Of a DNA stretch of 11,010 nt, positions 6,730-11,010 are shown one piece after another. The DNA is from JANQLU01 sp964434955 (GTDB lineage Bacteria; Planctomycetota; Planctomycetia; Pirellulales; Pirellulaceae). The DNA lies in NCBI GenBank assembly GCA_964434955.1, contig CAYSXI010000178.1, positions 1 to 11,010 on the forward strand, written 5' to 3'. The translations under genes were made by a program, and so were the position numbers. Numbering within the stretch: the first letter of the stretch is position 1; each line of letters opens with the position of its first letter. The notes beneath the pieces were generated by a model. That model did not search any database. It had not been told where the DNA came from and saw nothing but the letters and a program-made list of their open reading frames with translations.

Positions 6730-8199
6730 ATGTCGAATTCATTGCACGAATGGTTGTTGAACGTTTTCGGATCGAACGGTCCGTTGACCCGCGAGATAAT
6801 TCGACATTGTCTCCAGCATCCCACGTTTGAGTTTACGGATGAAATAAAACTTGCAGGCGGGGCGGCTCACGAGCGAGGAAATCGTTTTTTGGAAGAACTC
6901 ATCGCTCGGCGCGCCAAACTGGAATTGCTGAATGGCGCGTGGTTGCTGATGACCAACCACACACTCATGGAATCTCGAACCCGAGTTTCGATGGTCAGCT
7001 CGCGGATCCCCAGTTCGGAAGCGGTGTCACGAGACTGGATGCGGCTAGCGCGAAATTTCATGCTGCAGATCGACGTTAAAACGCAGATGTTCACAGCTGG
7101 CTGGAAGACGACGACGTGGGACATCGTGACCCTGGTGTGTAACGAGCGCAAAATCCCTCACCTGGAAATCCATCCCTGGCGCTCAACAGGGAAATGGATA
7201 CGCCTCATGAATGCTCGCGATCAGCGAAAGGACTTGACGGTTGCGACAGCCTTTTCGCTTGGGGGGAATTCAAAAAGCATCGACGAGATTCAGCTTGAAT
7301 TGGCGCACGAAATTCGTTGCCTTTACGTTCGGCCATCCGGAAATATCGAGCGTTGGCTGGACGAAAACTTGGTTGCCAACGGTCGCCGCGTTTTTGTTTC
7401 CAATGTTGGCAGGCCAAAAAAATTTGGCCGTTGGTTGGGGGAAGGTGCGGTCGGATGGGTCTTGGCTCAAGAGGAATTCAAAAAGATTTCCCCACCGTTG
7501 GTTTCCAATCGCTCGGTGCCGAAGCCATCGACAACGGTTCGTTTGAATGCCGACATTTGTCTTGACGATTTTGTGAGTCATACGACAAGAGGTGTGCGAA
7601 AGCGTTGGGCCAACCAATCGGACGCGACTTTTTGGCGGCAATGGATTCGAGGGAGCCGAAATTATGCGACGTCACCCCTTGAATCGTTAATGCGAATACT
7701 GATTTCCGCGCGATTGGTTGCTTCCAATCGACTGACGCCTACTTCCGCATGCGTCTGTTGCTTCACCGAAGTGCCAATCAATCAGCTGGATCGGTTGAGA
7801 ACGTTTCGGTCCCACTTGGCCCGTTGGGATTTCCTCCCATTTGGAATTGCCGTGCGGAAATCCACATTGTTGGATCTTGGAGCACAGAAGGTGTCTTACG
7901 TGGAGCCGGGCGCGAATCGCGAATCTCAATTGAATTGGTATCAACAACGAAAGTATACGGCGAGCAAGAACGGCGAAAAGTTCGATTGGTCCAAGGAGCG
8001 AGAATGGCGATTGCGGGGCGACTTGAATCTGGGCCGACTGAATGCGAACGACCTTTTTGTGTTTGTGCCAACGCCGGAAGCTGCTGCACAGATTGAAGTG
8101 TTCAGTCGATTTCCGATTTGGGTTACTGGTTCAAGGGAGGACTCGAAGGGAGGCGGCCTGGTACGAGAAGAGGAGGCCCGTTCGTTTCTACGTTTGTAA
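6730..8199 (+). CDS. Uncharacterised two-part protein with conserved-looking C-terminal domain
   Basis: I do not recognise a named family. With the ATG at 6730 the protein has 489 residues; a TTG at 6697 would add 11 but has no upstream purine site, whereas GAGG sits 17 bases before the ATG. There is no signal peptide or membrane segment, so it is probably cytoplasmic, and it looks Arg/Lys-rich. The N-terminal half (about 105-250) alternates hydrophobic strands with helices and has small-residue loops (TAGWKTTTWDIV, ATAFSLGGNSKSIDE, RPSGNIERW), suggesting a Rossmann-like fold. The C-terminal half carries spaced motifs that look like a domain: HTTRG (284-288), CVCCFTEVP (341-349), FRSHLARWDF (359-368), PFGIAVRKS (370-378) and FDWSKEREWRLRGDL (418-432). 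The FTE and DWSxEREWR spacing vaguely recalls DUF2971-like proteins. It is divergent from the cytochrome operon. Gene reality is well supported; function is unknown. Confidence 0.8.
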   Translation: MSNSLHEWLLNVFGSNGPLTREIIRHCLQHPTFEFTDEIKLAGGAAHERGNRFLEELIARRAKLELLNGAWLLMTNHTLMESRTRVSMVSSRIPSSEAVSRDWMRLARNFMLQIDVKTQMFTAGWKTTTWDIVTLVCNERKIPHLEIHPWRSTGKWIRLMNARDQRKDLTVATAFSLGGNSKSIDEIQLELAHEIRCLYVRPSGNIERWLDENLVANGRRVFVSNVGRPKKFGRWLGEGAVGWVLAQEEFKKISPPLVSNRSVPKPSTTVRLNADICLDDFVSHTTRGVRKRWANQSDATFWRQWIRGSRNYATSPLESLMRILISARLVASNRLTPTSACVCCFTEVPINQLDRLRTFRSHLARWDFLPFGIAVRKSTLLDLGAQKVSYVEPGANRESQLNWYQQRKYTASKNGEKFDWSKEREWRLRGDLNLGRLNANDLFVFVPTPEAAAQIEVFSRFPIWVTGSREDSKGGGLVREEEARSFLRL

Positions 8200-8228
8200 G
8201 TGTTGAATCAATTTCGTAAAATCGATGC

Positions 8229-8248
8229 GGATCGGCTTCCGATCTTTT
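8229..8248 (+). terminator. Possible intrinsic terminator or attenuator before the aldehyde dehydrogenase
   Basis: GATCGG (8230-8235) and CCGATC (8239-8244) form a 6-bp stem with a 3-base CTT loop, extendable by one G-T pair, followed by TTTT. The segment GATCTTTT is then repeated once in tandem (8241-8248 and 8249-8256). It lies 30 bases after the stop of the upstream gene and 24 before the next ATG. It may end the upstream transcript, or act as a leader hairpin for the dehydrogenase if both are co-transcribed. Confidence 0.45.
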
Positions 8249-8262
8249 GATCTTTTATTCTT

Positions 8263-8267
8263 GGAGG
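8263..8267 (+). promoter_or_regulatory. Strong Shine-Dalgarno site GGAGG
   Basis: GGAGG ends 5 bases before the ATG at 8273. This fixes that codon as the start and rules out the in-frame ATG at 8225. It is the strongest ribosome-binding site in the window and suggests high translation of the dehydrogenase. Confidence 0.85.
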
Positions 8268-8272
8268 CAAGC

Positions 8273-9736
8273 ATGGCCACAGTCACTACCCAACCCGAAG
8301 TAAAACAGACCGAGTGTTTTATCAATGGCGAATGGGTTCCTGCCAGTTCTGGTAAAACGTTTGCCACGGTCAATCCGGCAACGGAAGAGGTAATCGCAGA
8401 AGTTGCCGAAGGCGATGCGGCGGATATTGATGCGGCAGTGAAGGCCGCCCGCAACGCGTTTGAGTCGGGACCTTGGAAGCGGATGGACGCTCGGGATCGT
8501 GGTCGATTGATGTACCGGCTTGCCGACCGGATCGAAGAGGAACTCGACGAAATTGCGGCGTTGGAATCTTTGGACAATGGGAAGCCGATTTCTGACTCAC
8601 GTGCAGCCGACGTACCACTGGTGATTGATTGCTTGCGGTATTACGCAGGATTTGCGGACAAAATCCACGGGCAGACGATTCCGATTCGCGGAAATTATTT
8701 TGCCTACACCCGAAAAGAGCCAGTAGGTGTCGTCGGTCAAATCATTCCCTGGAATTTTCCGATGCTGATGACCGCCTGGAAATGGGGTCCCGCTTTGGCG
8801 GCAGGTTGCACGATCGTGATGAAGCCGGCGGAACAGACGCCACTGACTTGTTTGCGTATGGCTCAGCTGGCAAAAGAAGTTGGTTTCCCGGATGGAGTGA
8901 TCAATGTGGTTCCTGGCTTTGGGCCGACGGCGGGCGGTTCGATTGTGAAACATCCAGGAATCGACAAGGTTGCCTTCACGGGTGAGCATCTGACGGCTCA
9001 GATTATCATGCGCGAGGCATCCGATTCGTTGAAGCGTTTGACGTTTGAGCTGGGTGGGAAAAGTCCGAACATTGTTTTCAATGATTGCAATCTGGATGTG
9101 GCGGCAGAGAAGTCGCACTTCGGTTTGTACTTTAATCAGGGGCAGTGCTGTTGTGCTGGCAGTCGCGTGTTTGTTCAGGAAGACATCCACGAGGAATTTG
9201 TCGCCAAGGTGGCAGAACTGAATCGCCATCGCAAACTGGGAGACCCACTCGATCCACAAACGGATCAGGGGCCTCAGGTCGACAAAAACCAATACGACAA
9301 GATCATGAAGTACATCGAGCTTGGAAAAGAGCAGGGAGCCGATCTCGTGACGGGTGGAACCAGGCACGGCGACAAGGGATTTTTTGTTGAGCCAACCCTG
9401 TTCGACAAAGTCACCGACGATATGCGAATCGCGACGGACGAGATTTTCGGTCCGGTGATGTCAGTTTTGACGTTCAAGGACGAGAAGGAATTGATCGAGC
9501 GAGCCAACAACACGATCTACGGATTGGCCGCGGCGGTTTGGACACGCGACATCGCGAAAGCTCATAAAACTGCTAGCGAGCTGAAGGCCGGAACCGTCTG
9601 GGTCAATTGCTATGACGTCTTCGATGCTGCCGCACCCTTTGGTGGTTATAAGATGTCAGGAATGGGCCGGGAGCTTGGTGAGGAAGGCTTGAAGCCTTAC
9701 GTCGAGACAAAAACCGTCACGGTTTCGCTTACTTAA
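8273..9736 (+). CDS. NAD(P)-dependent aldehyde dehydrogenase (ALDH2-like)
   Basis: A 487-residue cytoplasmic enzyme that oxidises an aldehyde to its acid with NAD(P)+. Catalytic features are all readable: Asn161 in IIPWNFP, Lys184 in MKPAEQTPL, general base Glu259 in ELGGKSPNIVF, nucleophile Cys293 in NQGQCCCAGSR and Glu390 in DEIFGPV. The CCCAGSRVFVQEDIHEEFV stretch is strikingly close to animal ALDH2/ALDH1 enzymes, placing it in the broad ALDH1/2 class. Length is typical and there is no signal peptide. Oddity: the usual FTGSTxxG motif at the cofactor pyrophosphate reads FTGEHLTAQ (235-243), with the Ser and second Gly replaced and no sign of a frameshift. It stands alone, between a possible terminator upstream and a clear one downstream. 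The substrate is not set by context; general aldehyde detoxification is likely. Confidence 0.95.
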   Translation: MATVTTQPEVKQTECFINGEWVPASSGKTFATVNPATEEVIAEVAEGDAADIDAAVKAARNAFESGPWKRMDARDRGRLMYRLADRIEEELDEIAALESLDNGKPISDSRAADVPLVIDCLRYYAGFADKIHGQTIPIRGNYFAYTRKEPVGVVGQIIPWNFPMLMTAWKWGPALAAGCTIVMKPAEQTPLTCLRMAQLAKEVGFPDGVINVVPGFGPTAGGSIVKHPGIDKVAFTGEHLTAQIIMREASDSLKRLTFELGGKSPNIVFNDCNLDVAAEKSHFGLYFNQGQCCCAGSRVFVQEDIHEEFVAKVAELNRHRKLGDPLDPQTDQGPQVDKNQYDKIMKYIELGKEQGADLVTGGTRHGDKGFFVEPTLFDKVTDDMRIATDEIFGPVMSVLTFKDEKELIERANNTIYGLAAAVWTRDIAKAHKTASELKAGTVWVNCYDVFDAAAPFGGYKMSGMGRELGEEGLKPYVETKTVTVSLT

Positions 9737-9782
9737 GCTTGGCGACAATCGAAAAGCGGTTCCAAAGCCAACGAAATTCAGC

Positions 9783-9809
9783 AAAGCCACCTTCGCGGGT
9801 GGCTTTTTT
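9783..9809 (+). terminator. Rho-independent terminator of the aldehyde dehydrogenase gene
   Basis: AAAGCCACC (9783-9791) pairs with GGTGGCTTT (9798-9806) around a 6-base TTCGCG loop, and the T-run continues to 9809. It lies about 46 bases after the stop codon at 9736, a textbook layout. Confidence 0.88.
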
Positions 9810-9880
9810 CGTGAACCGAATCGGAATCGGCTCCGTACGATTGCCGATCAATGCGAAGTTCTCCAAGTTTGGAATTCGGC

Positions 9881-9909
9881 TTGCATTCACTTGCCAATTC
9901 CTTTAATAA
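9881..9909 (+). promoter_or_regulatory. Possible sigma-70-like promoter for the Omp85 gene
   Basis: TTGCAT (9881-9886) and TAATAA (9904-9909) are 17 bases apart; alternatively TTTAAT (9902-9907) matches the -10 consensus better but at 15 bases. Transcription would start near 9915, giving a leader of about 70 bases. The match is modest, but it lies in the right place between a terminator and the next gene. Confidence 0.3.
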
Positions 9910-9971
9910 CTCCCAGTGAAATTGCAGTAACGAATGGCGTCGGGAGTCGCCATTATTTCATCGAATCCGTC

Positions 9972-9978
9972 AAGGAAG
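9972..9978 (+). promoter_or_regulatory. Shine-Dalgarno site AAGGAAG
   Basis: The purine tract AAGGAAG ends 9 bases before the ATG at 9988 and supports that codon as the start of the Omp85-type gene. Confidence 0.65.
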
Positions 9979-9987
9979 ACGCTTGCG

Positions 9988-11010
9988 ATGTCTCAGAAAA
10001 ATGACAACTGGCCGTACTCGTTCCTCGTGCTTGGGCTCTTGGTTCCCTGTTTTGTCGGATGCAAATGGATGAATTTGCCTGACAACGAAAAGCGGCCAAT
10101 TCCCTGGCTGCCCGAAAGCTCGCAAATTCGTTACCAAGACGCCGGTGAGGAGGATTTTCCGCCTGGGTTTATCCAAGATTCCAGCCAGGAAAATACGGCC
10201 AACAAGTCGTCGAAATCAGCCGATCAAGTCGATCCGCGGCATTTGATTTCCAAGATTACCGTGGTCGGAAACAAGACCATTCCCACGCATGAGTTGATGC
10301 AGAATATTCGCACGCGAAAGGGTCGTTTTTTCGATCCGGATCAGCTGCAGCAGGACGTTGAAGATCTTTCGCGAATGAAGAAAATTCTTCGGGTCAATCG
10401 GCCGCTGTTGAACAAGACTCCCAATGGGGTTGAAGTCACTTTCGAGTTGATTGAGCGGCGTTTTGTGAACAAAGTTCAGTATCTTGGAAACCGCCAGATT
10501 CACGACTTCAACCTCAAGAAACAGGCGGGAATTGAAGAAGGCGAGCCATTGGATGTTCACGAAGTCAAAATGGCTCGGCAAAGGCTTGAAAACTTTTATC
10601 GCGAAAAAGGCTATCCGCGAACCCAGGTTGAAATTCTTCAAGGCGATGAGCTTGAGGACAACAATGTTGTTTTCTTGATTCACGAAGATCAGAAGCAGCG
10701 TGTGCTTTGGACCGAATTCGTAGGGAATGAGATCGCAAGCGATGCACGACTTCGGCACTTCATTAAATCCAAACCAGGCATCCTTTGGGTGTTCGGCGGA
10801 AATTTGAATCGAGATCAGATTCAGCAGGATCAGACGCGGATCATCGCGTACTACCGAAGTCTCGGGTATTTCAATGCTCGCGTGGGTCGTGAGTTGGTGG
10901 AGCGAGACAATGGCTGGGTGAGCATTCGCTACATCATTGACGAAGGCCCTCGCTACAAGGTTCGCAATGTTTCCTTTGCCGGTAATCAACGGTATCGCGG
11001 CGAAGATCTT
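9988..11010 (+). CDS. BamA/Omp85-type outer-membrane assembly protein, POTRA part (partial, 3' end outside window)
   Basis: 341 codons are present and the frame is open to the right edge. A hydrophobic export segment (about 10-24) ends in FVGC with Cys25, like a lipobox. A Pro/charged linker follows (about 26-84), then tandem POTRA-like domains at ~86-156, ~159-233 and ~238-319, with a fourth starting near 322. The repeated pattern is I/V-x-F/V-x-GN near each domain start (ITVVGNKTI, VQYLGNRQI, TEFVGNEIA, VSFAGNQRY) and a helix such as RLENFYREKGYP or RIIAYYRSLGYFNARV. BamA family proteins fold beta-barrels into the outer membrane; the barrel itself would lie beyond the window. It has its own region after a terminator, an AAGGAAG ribosome-binding site and a possible promoter. 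BamA or a planctomycete paralogue cannot be told apart from the N-terminal half alone. Confidence 0.88.
   Translation, partial: MSQKNDNWPYSFLVLGLLVPCFVGCKWMNLPDNEKRPIPWLPESSQIRYQDAGEEDFPPGFIQDSSQENTANKSSKSADQVDPRHLISKITVVGNKTIPTHELMQNIRTRKGRFFDPDQLQQDVEDLSRMKKILRVNRPLLNKTPNGVEVTFELIERRFVNKVQYLGNRQIHDFNLKKQAGIEEGEPLDVHEVKMARQRLENFYREKGYPRTQVEILQGDELEDNNVVFLIHEDQKQRVLWTEFVGNEIASDARLRHFIKSKPGILWVFGGNLNRDQIQQDQTRIIAYYRSLGYFNARVGRELVERDNGWVSIRYIIDEGPRYKVRNVSFAGNQRYRGEDL

Noticed and set aside
8225..8272. Upstream in-frame ATG adding 16 residues to the aldehyde dehydrogenase
   Set aside because: The GGAGG site sits 5 bases before the ATG at 8273, and the extra residues would cover the hairpin and ribosome-binding site.
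8969..9010. Frameshift or sequencing error as the cause of the odd dehydrogenase cofactor loop
   Set aside because: Shifted frames in this stretch do not restore the usual STxxG motif and one meets a stop, while the actual frame continues smoothly into conserved sequence.
8597..9367. 256-codon minus-strand open frame
   Set aside because: Antisense shadow of the aldehyde dehydrogenase gene, with no family resemblance.
10216..10989. 257-codon minus-strand open frame
   Set aside because: Antisense shadow of the POTRA-encoding gene, whose plus-strand frame has a signal segment, ribosome-binding site and repeated POTRA pattern.

Overview
The window looks like chromosomal DNA of a Gram-negative planctomycete of the Pirellulaceae/Rhodopirellula type. 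The grounds are inference: roughly balanced base composition by eye, genes for KDO (lipopolysaccharide core) synthesis and for outer-membrane beta-barrel assembly, a membrane-anchored multihaem cytochrome fused to helical repeats, weak ribosome-binding sites on most genes, and short interspersed repeats of a kind I remember from Rhodopirellula intergenic DNA. No rRNA, tRNA, transposase, phage gene or CRISPR array is visible. Seven protein genes are supported: two are cut by the window edges and one has no recognised function.

Layout. (1) Positions 1-1624, minus strand: a lipid kinase of the diacylglycerol kinase family followed after 14 bases by kdsA (3' end outside the window), a probable envelope-lipid/LPS pair. 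(2) Positions 1625-2383: a 759-base gene-free stretch with three copies of a short repeat, a strong terminator-like hairpin facing plus with no plus-strand gene before it, and a smaller hairpin. (3) Positions 2384-6658, minus strand: a tight three-gene operon read in the order octahaem cytochrome c/HEAT/TPR protein, nitrilase-superfamily amidohydrolase, secreted HExxH metalloprotease-like protein; the junctions are a 4-base gap and a 4-base ATGA overlap. (4) Positions 6730-8199, plus strand: a divergent, uncharacterised protein of about 489 residues with a well-marked C-terminal domain. (5) Positions 8273-9736, plus strand: an ALDH2-like aldehyde dehydrogenase with a strong ribosome-binding site and a clear terminator. 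(6) Position 9988 to the right edge, plus strand: the N-terminal half of a BamA/Omp85-type protein with several POTRA domains and, unexpectedly, a lipobox-like cysteine.

How they fit together. kdsA, the lipid kinase and the Omp85 protein point to outer-membrane biogenesis. The cytochrome operon is the least explained part: an electron-transfer protein with a large periplasmic repeat scaffold, translationally linked to a cytoplasmic C-N hydrolase and an exported protease. No complete known defence or mobile system is visible. The best candidates for new biology are this operon, the divergent orphan protein at 6730-8199, and the hairpin/repeat-rich intergenic region.
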